A stretch of 57,278 bases of DNA from an uncultured Eubacteriales bacterium (GTDB lineage Bacteria; Bacillota; Clostridia; Christensenellales; Aristaeellaceae), in the NCBI GenBank assembly GCA_902778995.1, contig CACYZW010000043.1, positions 1 through 57,278 on the forward strand. Direction: 5' to 3'. Under the pieces are notes generated by a model. The model was not told where the DNA came from. It worked only from the letters and a program-made list of their open reading frames with translations, and searched no databases. Shown piece after piece: positions 33,846-43,900 of this stretch. The position numbers and the translations under genes are program-made. Each line of letters starts with the position of its first letter. Within the stretch, counting starts at the first letter, position 1.

Positions 33846-35224
33846 ATGATCAAGAGTCTGGTTGAAAAACAGCATAAGAAGGGCAAGCTGTTTGTCGAAG
33901 AGCGCCTGCAGCTGCTCTTCGACAATCACCAATACACAGAGCTGACGAACTACGAAAACCGGGACGGCGTCTACGTGTGCGAGGGCCAGGTCTCCGGCAA
34001 GCGGGTGGTGGTCGCGGCCCAGGATTTCACCTACAAGGGCGGCACCCTGGGTCTGAAGCACGGGAAGAACATCGCCATGGCGCTGGATCGGGCCATGCGC
34101 AGGAAGTGCCCCTTCATCGCCATCAACGACTCCGGCGGCGCGCGCATCCAGGAGGGCATCGACGCCCTCGCCGGCTACGGCGACATATTCTATCGCAACG
34201 TGAAGGCTTCCGGGCGGATACCCCAGATCTCGATGATACTGGGCCCCTGCGCGGGCGGCGCGGTCTACTCCCCCGGCATCACCGACTTCATCTTCATGAC
34301 CGAAAAGATCAGCCAGATGTTCATCACCGGCCCCAAGGTGATCCACGCCGTCACCGGCGAGACCATCACCGGCGAGGCGCTGGGCGGCACGGTGATGCAC
34401 GGCGCGAACAGCGGCGTGGCCCACGTCTGCACCGACACCGAGCTGGAATGCTTCATCGAGGTCAGGCGGCTGATCGGCATGATCCCGTCCAACTGCCGGG
34501 ACCGCAGACTCCACTGTTATGTGGACCGGGACGCGCCCACGTTCAGCTTCCAGATGCCCGAGGACAGCCACAGGGGCTACGACATCTCATCGGCCTGGCC
34601 CGACTGGGCGGCGAGACGGTGGGCATCATCGCCAACCAGCCCCGCTACATGGCCGGGGTGCTGGATTGCAATTCCAGCGACAAGGCCGCCCGCTTCGTCC
34701 GCTTTTGCGACGCCTTCCGCATCCCCATCGTCACCTTCACCGACGTGCCCGGCTACCTGCCCGGCATCGCCCAGGAGCAGGCCGGCATCATCCGCCACGG
34801 CGCCAAGCTGCTGTACGCCTTCTCCGAGGCCACGGTGCCCAAGGTGAACGTCATACTGCACAAGGCCTACGGCGGCGCTTACATCGCCATGAACAGCATG
34901 CACATCGGCGCGGACTGCGTGTTCAGCTGGCCGGGGGCCGAGGTGGCCGTCATGGGCGAGCAGGGCGCGGTGGAGATACTCTACGCCCGGCAGACCCGCG
35001 ACATGGACAGCCAGCAGGCCCGCCAGTTCCTGGATCAGAAGGCCGAGGAATACCGCCGCGAGGTGATGAACACCCGCCTGGGCCTGGAGCGCGGCTACAT
35101 CACCGCCGAGATCAGCCCCGAGCAGACGCGGGACAAGCTGATCGAACAGTTGAACAGGCTGGGGGCCAAGGCCGCAATCCGCAGGATCATCGCAAGAAGA
35201 AGACATGGAAATATTCCGCTGTAA
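33846..35224 (+). pseudogene. Biotin-dependent acyl-CoA carboxyltransferase (PccB/MmdA type), frameshifted with internal deletion
   Basis: The N-terminal half (MIKSLVEKQHKKGKLFVEER...GGARIQEGIDALAGYGDIFYRN...MILGPCAGGAVYSPGITDFIFM) and the C-terminal half (GLARLGGETVGIIANQP...VTFTDVPGYLPGIAQE...ILHKAYGGAYIAMNS...WPGAEVAVMG) are both typical of carboxyltransferases that act with biotin carrier proteins. They lie in different frames, meeting at about 34583-34592. Between the YDI and GLARL motifs the family normally has about 27 more residues, so roughly 70 bases seem missing, not a multiple of three. The N-terminus is also about 25 residues short. Intact, it would carboxylate acetyl-CoA or propionyl-CoA or decarboxylate methylmalonyl-CoA. 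An assembly or sequencing fault is possible. Confidence 0.8.
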
Positions 35225-35227
35225 ATG

Positions 35228-35258
35228 AAGCCGCCGCGCAGACGCGCGGCGGCTTTGC
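35228..35258 (+). terminator. Intrinsic terminator after the carboxyltransferase gene
   Basis: A 12-bp stem (35228-35239 with 35244-35255, arm AAGCCGCCGCGC) with a 4-base loop and a short T run lies just after the stop codon. Confidence 0.75.
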
Positions 35259-35299
35259 CATGCCAATCCATCCAAATTTTTATAGTTTCTCGAAAATAA

Positions 35300-36043
35300 C
35301 TATATACATTCTGAAGAAAACGCTTTCTTGCCGTCTATGGTATATGCTCCCCAGGCTGTGCAGAGGAATTCCTTCAAAATTTGGTTGTAATAAGCGTACT
35401 GTTCCTCGTGCACAACAAATATGTATGTGCGCGAGCTCCACCGATGAAAGGAAACAGCCAAAAGCTTCGCGTCAGGTAGATATGATCTTATCTGTTGCTT
35501 CTCCGTCATCCATCCTTCGGTATTTGCCCTTGATCTGTGATGGTAATACATGACCTGTTGACCGCGTTCATAATAATCAGCGATTTCCGAAGGAAGAATA
35601 TACTTCTGTGCGTATTTCAACGTCGGCTTCTGCTGGACAGATAAGCCCATATCCGGGTCGGCAAATACAAGCGCCGCGTTCTGAAGCGCCTGCATTGCGC
35701 CTTCATGCCATGCCTGCCTTGCATATGCCCGTTCTCGCCATTGAAGGCCGGTCAAGTCCATAACCCTATTGTAATAACATATGCCGTCAAGAAACTTTTC
35801 CTGCTCGATCGCAGAAATGGACTTTCCCTTCTGAAACGCAATCTTTTTCATTGCGTCAAATACTTCCGGGTCGTATATCCTCATGCGGTCATCGTGAAGA
35901 TAATCCAGATATTTGCCATCCGTTGTTCCATCGTCCGGCGTCAGATACCAGTTAACGCCTGTTTCGATCCCGGAATCATTGAGGAAATGAAGCAAACCGT
36001 ATTTGCCGTAATCGCCAACGTCGCCTATGTATTGATTCTTCAT
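35300..36043 (-). CDS. Unrecognised 247-residue protein, AT-richer than neighbours
   Basis: I do not recognise this gene with confidence. The ATG at 36043 follows GAAGGGAAAG and begins MKNQYIGDVGDYGKYGLLHF, which looks like the conserved start of an uncharacterised family. Further possible motifs are WYLTPDDGTTDGKYLDYL near 30-50, FADPDMGLSVQ near 130 and GQQVMYYHH near 165. No signal peptide or membrane segment is seen. Acidic and aromatic motifs such as DPDxGL could mark an enzyme active site, but this is only inference. Base composition is clearly lower in GC than the genes on both sides, suggesting horizontal gain. It starts 24 bases after the Mur-ligase-like gene, in the same direction. 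Confidence 0.7.
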   Translation of the reverse strand: MKNQYIGDVGDYGKYGLLHFLNDSGIETGVNWYLTPDDGTTDGKYLDYLHDDRMRIYDPEVFDAMKKIAFQKGKSISAIEQEKFLDGICYYNRVMDLTGLQWRERAYARQAWHEGAMQALQNAALVFADPDMGLSVQQKPTLKYAQKYILPSEIADYYERGQQVMYYHHRSRANTEGWMTEKQQIRSYLPDAKLLAVSFHRWSSRTYIFVVHEEQYAYYNQILKEFLCTAWGAYTIDGKKAFSSECI

Positions 36044-36067
36044 GTTCTTTCCCTTCAATAGACACGT

Positions 36068-37684
36068 TCATTCCTCTTCCTCATACTCCGGTATTCGGCT
36101 CTCGAACAGCACGGTGTCCCCCGCCTCGGAAATTTCCTCCAATATCTCGGAGGCGTCGTCCATGTCGTCGGCGGTGTGGAGGTTGGAGCGGGAGAAGCCG
36201 GACTGCATCATGCCCCGTATGATGCTTCGGGTGAAGGCGCGGCGGCCCACCAGAATCACGGCGTCGGCGCTGTCGGCCATCACCGTGCCCAGGGCGAAGT
36301 TAATGTCCGCCTCCTTGCCCCCCTGCTCGCCGATGCCGGGGGTGACGACGATGCGCCGCCCGGGCATCTGGGCGATCACCCGCAGGGCCTCGAAGGCGCT
36401 GTCGGCGTCCTCGTTCAGGGAATCGTCGATCACCGTCAGCTCTCCCGGAATCAGCTGCATGCGGTGCTCGATGGGCGAAAGCCCCTTGACGGCGTCGGCG
36501 ATTTCCTGCATCCCGAGGCCCATCTTGCGGGCCAGCGCCGCCGCCAGCAGTATGTTTTTGACATTGTAGGCGCCCAGCAGCCGCGTGCGGCAGCGCACCG
36601 ATTCCCCGTCGGCGCAGACCATGTCGAAGCTCGAGCCCTTGTCGCTGAAGCTGAGATTCGTGGCCCGCATGAAGGCGCCTGGATCGTCGTCCATGCCGAT
36701 GCGGCACTTGTCGTGCCTGCACAGCGCGTACAGCCGGTTGATGTAGTCGTCGCCCCAGCCGAACACGGCCAGCCCGTCCCTGGGCAGGCCCTGCACCAGC
36801 TCAAACTTGGTGCTGGCGATGTTCTCAATGGAGCCGAAGGTATCCATGTGGCGGGGGCCGATGCTGGTGAGTATGCCGTACTTCGGCCGCACCAGGCCGA
36901 CCAGCTCCTTGATGTCGCCCACATGGGTCGCGCCCATCTCGGCAATGAAAACCTGGTGCTCGGGCTTGAGCTGGTCGTTCACCACCCGGGATATGCCCAT
37001 GGCGGTATTGAAGCTGGCCGGGGTCGCCAGTACCCTGTACTTTTTCGACAGTATGTCCCGCAGTATGAACTTGACGTTGGTCTTGCCGTAGCTGCCCGTG
37101 ATGCCGATGGCAATGAGATCCTTGTGGGCCTGCAGCTTCCGCTTTGCGCTCTTGAAAAAGCCGGCGTTCAGCTTCGCCTCGTAGGGGCCGATGATCGCGG
37201 CCGCCAGCATCACCATGAAGGGCATCAGCGCATACAGGAAGTAGGGCGATACGGATATGGGCCGCATCATCGACATCAGCGCCGTCAGCAGCAGGCACAG
37301 CAAAAACAGCACCGTCATCAGCCGCCTGACCCGCTGGGTGACCACGAAGGGCTTCCGGCTGGGCATGGTGTAATCGCGCCAGGTGATCCAGGCCATCAGC
37401 GCCGTGAACAGCCCCAGCACCAGCCAGGCCGACAGCGTGTTGCGCGCCTGCTCCTCCTTCAAAAACATGGAAAGCAGCATCGGCAGATACATGCGCAGCA
37501 GCGCAGCCGCGAACGCCCAAAGCACGTTGTCCTTGAGGATGCGGTCGCGGTTCCTGGCCAGCCACTGGCGATAGGCCGGCAGCTGATACCGTCCCATTTG
37601 CAGGGCGTGTATGTAGTGGACGGACGCCGCGCAGCAGGCCAGCGTCACGACCACGATCTCCACAATCGTAAACAGCATAGACAC
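36068..37684 (-). CDS. Membrane-anchored Mur-ligase family protein (MurF-like)
   Basis: The 538-residue protein joins an N-terminal membrane region (several helices within residues 1-170) to a Mur ligase core. The ATP-binding loop is GITGSYGKTNVKF (about 194-206). Further family motifs are FIAEMGATHVGDIKEL, TSIGPRHMDTFGS, LLGAYNVKNILLAAALA and VIDDSLNEDADS. It lacks the substrate-binding N-terminal domain of true MurF, so the role in wall precursor synthesis may differ; a ligase for another envelope glycan or peptide is possible. A GTG at 37684 and an ATG at 37678 are both usable; neither has a strong ribosome binding site. The gene follows rimI with 6 bases between and is probably co-transcribed with tsaE-tsaB-rimI. 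Confidence 0.82.
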   Translation of the reverse strand: MSMLFTIVEIVVVTLACCAASVHYIHALQMGRYQLPAYRQWLARNRDRILKDNVLWAFAAALLRMYLPMLLSMFLKEEQARNTLSAWLVLGLFTALMAWITWRDYTMPSRKPFVVTQRVRRLMTVLFLLCLLLTALMSMMRPISVSPYFLYALMPFMVMLAAAIIGPYEAKLNAGFFKSAKRKLQAHKDLIAIGITGSYGKTNVKFILRDILSKKYRVLATPASFNTAMGISRVVNDQLKPEHQVFIAEMGATHVGDIKELVGLVRPKYGILTSIGPRHMDTFGSIENIASTKFELVQGLPRDGLAVFGWGDDYINRLYALCRHDKCRIGMDDDPGAFMRATNLSFSDKGSSFDMVCADGESVRCRTRLLGAYNVKNILLAAALARKMGLGMQEIADAVKGLSPIEHRMQLIPGELTVIDDSLNEDADSAFEALRVIAQMPGRRIVVTPGIGEQGGKEADINFALGTVMADSADAVILVGRRAFTRSIIRGMMQSGFSRSNLHTADDMDDASEILEEISEAGDTVLFESRIPEYEEEE

Positions 37685-37690
37685 AGCTGG

Positions 37691-38179
37691 TTATTCCCTC
37701 ACCAGCATCGGATCGTTTTCCGGGTTGCCCTCGGGCAAATGCTCCAGCGCCATGATCAGCGCGTCCTCGGTGTTTTCATAGTACCGCTTGCGATAGCCCA
37801 CGTCGATGAAGCCCAGCTTGTGGTACAGGTTGATCGCAGGGGTGTTGGAGCGGCGTACCTCCAGCGTCATCCAGTTCATGCCGCTGTCTGCGGCCAGTTG
37901 GATCATTGCCCGGGTCACCTTCTCGCCGTAGCCGATGCCCCGGCGATCCGGATGCACGGCGATGTTGGTGATGTGGCCCTCGTCCAGCACGAACCACACC
38001 CCGGCGTAGGCCATCGCCACGCCGTCCTCCCGCAGCACCATATAGCGGGCGCATTCGTTCTCGGCGACCTCCCGGTAAAACGATTCCCTGGACCAGGGGG
38101 TTTTGAAGCAGGCCACCTCGATGGCGTGCACCGCCTCAACGTCCTCCATCGTCATAAGACCCAGCGTAATTTCACTCAT
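37691..38179 (-). CDS. rimI: Ribosomal-protein-alanine N-acetyltransferase (GNAT)
   Basis: This 162-residue GNAT enzyme uses acetyl-CoA to acetylate protein N-termini, classically of ribosomal protein S18. It has the acetyl-CoA loop HITNIAVHPDRRGIGYGEKVTRAMI and C-terminal TLEVRRSNTPAINLYHKLGFIDVGYRKRYYENTEDALIM, which match RimI closely. It sits right after tsaB, a very common arrangement (tsaE-tsaB-rimI). CGGAG precedes the start. The exact target in this organism is not shown by sequence. Confidence 0.92.
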   Translation of the reverse strand: MSEITLGLMTMEDVEAVHAIEVACFKTPWSRESFYREVAENECARYMVLREDGVAMAYAGVWFVLDEGHITNIAVHPDRRGIGYGEKVTRAMIQLAADSGMNWMTLEVRRSNTPAINLYHKLGFIDVGYRKRYYENTEDALIMALEHLPEGNPENDPMLVRE

Positions 38180-38203
38180 AGCATACTCCGATGAATCCGC
38201 GAA

Positions 38204-38917
38204 TCATTGCATTCGCCGTTCCCTTTCCCGCACCGCCTGGGGCGCGCGGAGATAGATGGGCCGCAGCGCCGCCGGGGAAACCCAGGTTTCGGGGCGGATG
38301 GCCGCCAGCATGCACGCCGCGTCCGCGCGCAGGTCGCGCAGGTTCTCCGGCGCGATCAGCGCCCGGGCGCCCAGCGCCTCGCGCACCGCCCCGCCGTGTA
38401 CCGGCACGCCGTCGCCGACGAACACCAGCCGTCTTTCTCCGGGCAGGGTGGCGAGGAATTCGCCCAGCGGCAGTGCCGCATCCTCCAAAACGCGCGTGGG
38501 ATAGCCCCCCGCCATGTCGAAGGCCGCGCAGTACACCTGTCCCCGCCGGGCGTCCAGTATCGGACAGCACAGGCCGTCGAAGCCGTAGAAGTTCATGGCG
38601 AGCGCCTCCAGCGCGTGGACGGCGGCGCAGGGCCTGCCCGTGGCGTGGGCCAGGCCCTTGACCGCGCACACGCCGATGCGCACCCCGGTGAAGGAGCCCG
38701 GCCCGGCCACGGCGGCGAATACGTCCACGTCCCCGCAGCGCAGCCCCGCGCCCTCCAGCGCGGCGTCCACCGCGGGCATGATCGTCTCGGAGTGGGTCAG
38801 CCCGTGGTTCATGGCCGTCAGGTGGACGATTTTTCCGCCCGCCAACACCGCGCAGCCTGCCACCGGGCCAGAGGTATCAATGGTCAATACCGTCGGCAGC
38901 TTCCCGTCACAGGTCAT
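38204..38917 (-). CDS. tsaB: tRNA t6A biosynthesis protein TsaB
   Basis: TsaB is the scaffold partner of TsaD in making N6-threonylcarbamoyl-adenosine at position 37 of ANN-reading tRNAs. The 237-residue protein has the ASKHA-type start VLTIDTSGPVAGCAVL, followed by HSETIMPAVDAAL and FAAVAGPGSFTGVRIGVCAVKGLAHA, all typical. The ATG at 38917 is spaced 7 bases from GGAGG; an in-frame GTG two codons upstream is too close to it. The start overlaps the end of tsaE, so translation is likely coupled. Confidence 0.94.
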   Translation of the reverse strand: MTCDGKLPTVLTIDTSGPVAGCAVLAGGKIVHLTAMNHGLTHSETIMPAVDAALEGAGLRCGDVDVFAAVAGPGSFTGVRIGVCAVKGLAHATGRPCAAVHALEALAMNFYGFDGLCCPILDARRGQVYCAAFDMAGGYPTRVLEDAALPLGEFLATLPGERRLVFVGDGVPVHGGAVREALGARALIAPENLRDLRADAACMLAAIRPETWVSPAALRPIYLRAPQAVRERERRMQ

Positions 38918-39392
38918 CCTCACACCTCCACCGGGTCAGCGTTTCGGGGTCGTAGCCCTCAACGCCGCGATTTTCGATCATTATGCGGCGCGCCTCGTCC
39001 CCGTCGCCCCGGCTCAGCCGAATGTACAGCGCGCTCTCCGGCTCCAGCTCGGCCATGGCCGGCCATTCCACCACGGCCACGCCGTCGCCGCCCACAAATT
39101 CGTCCAGACCTGCGGCATAGTATTCGTCCGGGTCGGACAGGCGGTACAGATCAAAATGGTACAGCTTTTTGCCCTGCACCTCGTAGGGGATCATCAGCGT
39201 GAAGGTGGGGCTGGGCATGGGGCCCTTGACGCCCATGCCCCGGGCAATGCCCCGGGCGAACACCGATTTTCCCGCGCCCAGGTCGCCCTCGAGCAGCACG
39301 GTGTCTCCCGGCGAGAGCATGGGCGCGAGCATGGCCGCCAGCGCCGTGGTGTCGGCTTCAGACCGGGTAATAAAATTTGTCGTATCTGTCAT
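38907..39392 (-). CDS. tsaE: tRNA t6A biosynthesis ATPase TsaE
   Basis: TsaE is the small ATPase that cycles the TsaBD complex in t6A synthesis. At 161 residues it has the P-loop VLLEGDLGAGKSVFARGIARGMG, then PSPTFTLMIPYE and LYHFDLYRLSDPDEYYAAGLDEF with the conserved Asp/Tyr motif, and VVEWPAM. The ATG at 39392 behind GAGGGAAAAG is the family-like start; the open frame extends further upstream without similarity. It overlaps tsaB by 11 bases. Confidence 0.94.
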   Translation of the reverse strand: MTDTTNFITRSEADTTALAAMLAPMLSPGDTVLLEGDLGAGKSVFARGIARGMGVKGPMPSPTFTLMIPYEVQGKKLYHFDLYRLSDPDEYYAAGLDEFVGGDGVAVVEWPAMAELEPESALYIRLSRGDGDEARRIMIENRGVEGYDPETLTRWRCEDDL

Positions 39393-39511
39393 CTTTTCCC
39401 TCGATTTTCCTGCAGATACACAGTCAGGGGTGAGAATAAGGAGTGAGGCGTTGCGGTTCAAATCCCTTCGGGGTGTTTGGAAAACGCATGGAATCAGGCA
39501 ACCGGCCATTC

Positions 39512-39535
39512 ATTCCCCATTCCCAATTCCCCATT
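39512..39535. repeat. 24-bp repeat, copy near galK 3' end
   Basis: The sequence ATTCCCCATTCCCAATTCCC plus CATT is identical to 18099-18122 before hisS. It lies in the tsaE-galK gap (39393-39537). Such simple GGGAATTGGG-type repeats are scattered in many genomes, and a role is unknown. Confidence 0.6.
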
Positions 39536-39537
39536 TC

Positions 39538-40785
39538 TCATTTCAAACAGACCACGCCCTCGGGGCGGATGGAAAGCACCGTGGTCGCGCCCTCGCCGAA
39601 CACGGCGTCCATCGCGGCGCGATAGGCTTCCAGCTTCGAGAAGGGCACGAAGGCCAGTATCGTCCCGGCAAACCCGCCGCCGTGGTTGCGCCACGCGCCG
39701 CAGCCCTCCAGCATCCTTCGGCTCATCTCCAGCGCCAGCGGGATCTCCTGATTGTCGCTTGTGGGGACGTTCAGGTTCTGAAGCAGCTCCCAGCTGCTGT
39801 TGCCAGCGCGGATGACCACATCGAAGAAGCCCTTCAAATCGTCCCGCTTCAAGGCGTCAGCCGCCTCCTGGGCGCGGCGCGTGTCGTCCACGAAGTGCAG
39901 CGCCCGCAGGATCGACCGATCGGACACGTGGTTCTTGAGCTTCGGGATCGCCGTGAACAGCGCCTCCGGGGTCACGTTTTGCAGCAATTTCTCGCCCATC
40001 GCCGCCGCGACGGCCTTCATCTCGGCGGGAATAGCGGCGTACTCGTTGGTCAGGTTGCCGTGCTCGCCGCCTGCGCTGACCACGCATACCGCGTAGCCCT
40101 TCGCGCCGAAATCATAGCGGATGGCCTCCACGTCGGTGGGATTTTTGCCGAAATCCTGTATCGACAGGCCGCCCACGGCGCTGGCCATCTGATCCATCAG
40201 GCCGCTGGGCTTGCCGAAATAGACGTTCTCGGCGTACTGGGAGATGCGGGCGTTCTCCTGGGGATCGATCGACCAGCCGTTGTACAGCGCGTCGAAGGCC
40301 CCCACCAGCATGACCTCAAAGGCCGCCGACGAGGAAAGGCCGCTGCCCTTGAACACCGTGCTGGTCACGCAGGCGTCGAAGCCGCCAACCCTGTAATTCA
40401 GCTGCTTCAGCCGCGCCGCGACGCCGCGAATCAGCGCAAATGTGGTCTCCTTCTCGTCCTCGTGTACGGACAGGTCGGCGATATCCACCTCGAAGGCCTG
40501 GGGAAAGCCCTCGGAATACAGCACCACCCGTCCGTCATCGCGGGGCGCGACGGCCCCGACGGTATCCAGATTCACCGCTGCCGCCAGCACCTTGCCGTTT
40601 TGGTGGTCGGTGTGGTTGCCCACCACCTCGGTGCGGCCCGGTGCGCTGACGAACGCCGCCGGCTCGCGGTTAAAACGGCCGCGAAACGCCTCGGCCAGGC
40701 GATTATAGCGTTCAAACTGATCCTCTCCCGCGTAAAGCGCGTTCAGCCGATCCCTGTTTTGATTGAACAGTGCCCTGACATCCAT
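39538..40785 (-). CDS. galK: Galactokinase
   Basis: This GHMP-family kinase of 415 residues phosphorylates galactose to galactose-1-phosphate in the Leloir pathway. The galactokinase signature PGRTEVVGNHTDHQNGKV is near residues 49-66, the ATP-binding GSGLSSSAAFEVMLVGAF near 147, and the C-terminal GGGFAGT near 365. The signature usually reads PGRVNLIGEHTDY; here EVVGNHTDH is a variant that still keeps the His-Thr-Asp core. Other gal genes are not adjacent. A promoter (TTGTAC, 17 bases, GATAAT) lies just upstream. It reads into tsaE after 145 bases. Confidence 0.9.
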   Translation of the reverse strand: MDVRALFNQNRDRLNALYAGEDQFERYNRLAEAFRGRFNREPAAFVSAPGRTEVVGNHTDHQNGKVLAAAVNLDTVGAVAPRDDGRVVLYSEGFPQAFEVDIADLSVHEDEKETTFALIRGVAARLKQLNYRVGGFDACVTSTVFKGSGLSSSAAFEVMLVGAFDALYNGWSIDPQENARISQYAENVYFGKPSGLMDQMASAVGGLSIQDFGKNPTDVEAIRYDFGAKGYAVCVVSAGGEHGNLTNEYAAIPAEMKAVAAAMGEKLLQNVTPEALFTAIPKLKNHVSDRSILRALHFVDDTRRAQEAADALKRDDLKGFFDVVIRAGNSSWELLQNLNVPTSDNQEIPLALEMSRRMLEGCGAWRNHGGGFAGTILAFVPFSKLEAYRAAMDAVFGEGATTVLSIRPEGVVCLK

Positions 40786-40808
40786 ACCTCATACCCCCTG
40801 ATGCCGTT

Positions 40809-40837
40809 ATTATCATGGTTGCGCCATATTGGTACAA
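40809..40837 (-). promoter_or_regulatory. Promoter of galK
   Basis: Minus-strand TTGTAC (40832-40837), 17 bases, GATAAT (40809-40814). Confidence 0.6.
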
Positions 40838-40875
40838 TTACTATTGTAAACCATTGCGCCGATTTAAGCAAGAGG

Positions 40876-40911
40876 AAAAATCGGTTCACCGCCGACGGCG
40901 ATGAACCGATT
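40876..40911 (-). terminator. Intrinsic terminator after the His/Cys repeat protein gene
   Basis: A 10-bp stem AATCGGTTCA/TGAACCGATT (40879-40888, 40902-40911) enclosing a small GC hairpin is followed on the minus strand by a T run. Confidence 0.8.
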
Positions 40912-40931
40912 CCAGAAATCCCGATCGCCCC

Positions 40932-43900
40932 TTACCCTTCGGTACCGGGCTCGACGCTGGTGGGCGGCTGACAGTTGGGGCAGGCCTTGTAGCCCCAGTC
41001 GATGGCGAATTGCAGCGAAACCCCTGTGCCGCCCTTGAAATGCACGGCGCTGCAGGTGGACGCCCGGTGATAGTAGGTATTGATGGTGCCCGGATCGACG
41101 TATACCGTCGTGTCGGCTGCTGCCGAATACAACTGTATGGACACCGGCGCGCCCTCGGTGCCGCCGTTTTCGGGGCTTTCCGATCCGGCGGAGAGCTTGG
41201 AACAGTCGGGACAGGCCTTCAGCCCCAGGGCTCTGGCCTTGGCAAGCGTGCCTGCGGTAGCCCCTGAACCGGCGTGGGATTTGACAAAGTGATAGTACTT
41301 GTCGCCGGGCGCGGCATACACCTTCAGGCCGGCGATGCCCATGCAGACCGGACAGGCCTTCTTGCCGTAGTTCAGCGCCGTCTCCAGCGAGATTCGGGAG
41401 GCGCCCGTCAGGCCCGAGCAGTGGGGCCGCGAATGATAGTATTTGCTGCCCCGCGTGGCATACACCTTGATGCCGGAGGTGCCGGCGGTATAGGGGCCGC
41501 TGCGTTCGGTGGTCCTCGCGGAGCGGGTCACGCAGTTCGGGCAGGGATCATAGCCGTAGGCCAGCGCCGCCGCCAGGGTGCCCTGCTTCGCGCCGGATCC
41601 GGCGTCCGCCTTGCTGTAGTGGTAATACTTGCCGCCCCTTGTGGCGTACACCTTGCGGGAAGCCGGAGAGGCGCACACCGGGCAGGCCTTCTTGCCGTAG
41701 TTCAGCGCCGTCTCCAGGGTGACCCGGCTGGGCTTTCCGGAGATATTGGAGCAGCTGCTGCGGGTGTGAAAGTACTTCCCGCTGACCGTAGCGTATACCC
41801 GCACGCCCGACTGTCCCGATTTATATTTGGCAGGGCGCGTGGCCGTGGCGACCTTTGCCGCCGCTGCCGCCTTGGCCGCCGCTGCCTTGGCCGCCGCCAC
41901 CTTGTCCGCCGTGGACTTGGTCTTTGCGGCCTTCTCCGCCGCGGCCTTCGCCGCTGCCGCAGCCTTCTTCGCCTGTTCGGTGTATTCCTTCGCCGTTTCC
42001 GCAGCCGACTCCGCCGCCTTCCTGCTGCTCATGCAGTAGGGGCACGCCGTCTGATTCAGCATCAGCGCTTCGGCCAGGGTGCGCTTCTTGCCGTTCTTCA
42101 TGCCTGAGGGCACGCAGACGCTGGCCGCGTGATAGTGATCGCCGTTCTTGGTGGAATACACCGTTCGCTTGGCTGCGGAGGCGCAGGTCGGACAGGGCTT
42201 CTTGCCGGCCTTGACCGCGGTTTTCAACGTGATCCGGCTCGCGCCGGTCATGCCGCCGCAGCTGCTGTTCAGGTGGTAATAGCTGCCCTGGCGGGTCGCG
42301 TAGACATAGGTGTTCCCCGCCGTCGCCTTGGAGGCCGCCTTTTCGGATCTCGCCGTCGAGGTCTTGGTCTGCGTGCTGCCGCCGGTCGCCGCCTTGCCAT
42401 CCGCAGTGGCCGCATTGCCGCTGGCGGCGTTATTGCTGCTGGCGGTTGCCGCACTGCCGTTGGTCTTCTTCGCGGTGGTCGTGGTGCCCCAGCAGTCCGG
42501 ACAGCGCTTGTAGCCCGCCGCCAGCGCGTCGGCCAGCGTACCGCTGGTGGCGTTCTTCATGCCGGAGCAGGTGGCATAGGAGTGATAATACTTGCCGCCC
42601 TTCACCGCGTACACCTGGGTATTGGCGCTGGAGGCGCACACGGGGCACGCCTTCTTGCCCGCCAGCAGCTGGGACTTCAGCGTGTAGAGCTGGGCGTCCT
42701 TCATGCCGCTGCACGTGCTGTTGGTGTGATAGTATGTACCATTCTGGGTGGCATAGACTTTCACGTCGTCCCCGGTGGCATTGCCGGTCAGCGACACGGT
42801 CTTGCCCTCGTCCTTCTTGGTCTCGGCGGCCTGGGCGGCCTCGTCGCCCAGGTTGCCCTTGATGCAGACCTTGCACTTCTCCTTGCCCAGAACCATGGCC
42901 TCGGCAAGCGTGACCTGCTTGGCCCCCGTCATGCCCTGGCAGTTCTTGTCGGTGTGATAGGCCTTGCCGCCGCTGGTGCAATAGACCAGCGTACCGGCGG
43001 AGCTGCAGCAGGTGGGACAGGCCTGCTTGCCGGCCAGCAGCGCGTCCCTGAGCTTGACCTTGGTGGCGTTCTTCATACCGGAGCAGTCGCTCTTCACGTG
43101 GAAGTAGCTGCCCTCCTTGGTGGCGTAGACGTTGATGTTGCTCTTGTCTTCGGTCTCCTTGTTGATCAGCACCGCCGTGACGTTCTCGTCCTCGTCCAGG
43201 GATTCCTTGGTCTTGAGGATGCAGACCGGGCAGGGCGTCTTGCCCTCGTTTTCCGCCGCCTGCTTGGTGTAGACCAGCGGGTTCTTCATTTTACTGCACT
43301 TGGAATCGGTGTGATAGTACTTGCCGCCCAGCGTGCCGTAGTAGGTGGTGGTGGTGCCGCCGCCGATGCAGTCCGGGCAGGGCGACTGGTGGCGGCTGTT
43401 CTCCGCGATTTCGCGGGTCACGCGCCACACCTGAACGCCCTGTTCGATGCTGGGGCAGTTCTCGTTGGAGTGATAGTACAGGCCGGAGGCCGGGCTCCAG
43501 ACGTATTCCGCGTTGTCGGCGGTCGCGCCGTTGCCGGCGGCACTCAGGGGCGTCGGCGAAGGCGAAACCCCGGCGTCGTCCACGGAGGTCTCGGTCCCGT
43601 CGTCAAAGGACGTATCCCCGGTGGAATTGCCCCCGTCGTCGGTACTATCGGTGCCGCCGGCGCCGCCGCTCAGGTCGATGACCTCCACATCGCTGCCCTC
43701 GGGCATATCCGTCTCCGCGGGCGCGACGGTCTGCTCCAGCGCCACGGGCGGAATGGTCATCTCCGGCTGGGTCTGCTGATCGCCCGCGCCGCCGAACAGG
43801 CCGCGCAGCAGCAGGATCAGCATCACGGCAAACCAGATGGCCGAGGCTATGGTAATGGCCCAGCGGACAGGCTTTTCGAACCGGTTCCTGCGCCACAGCA

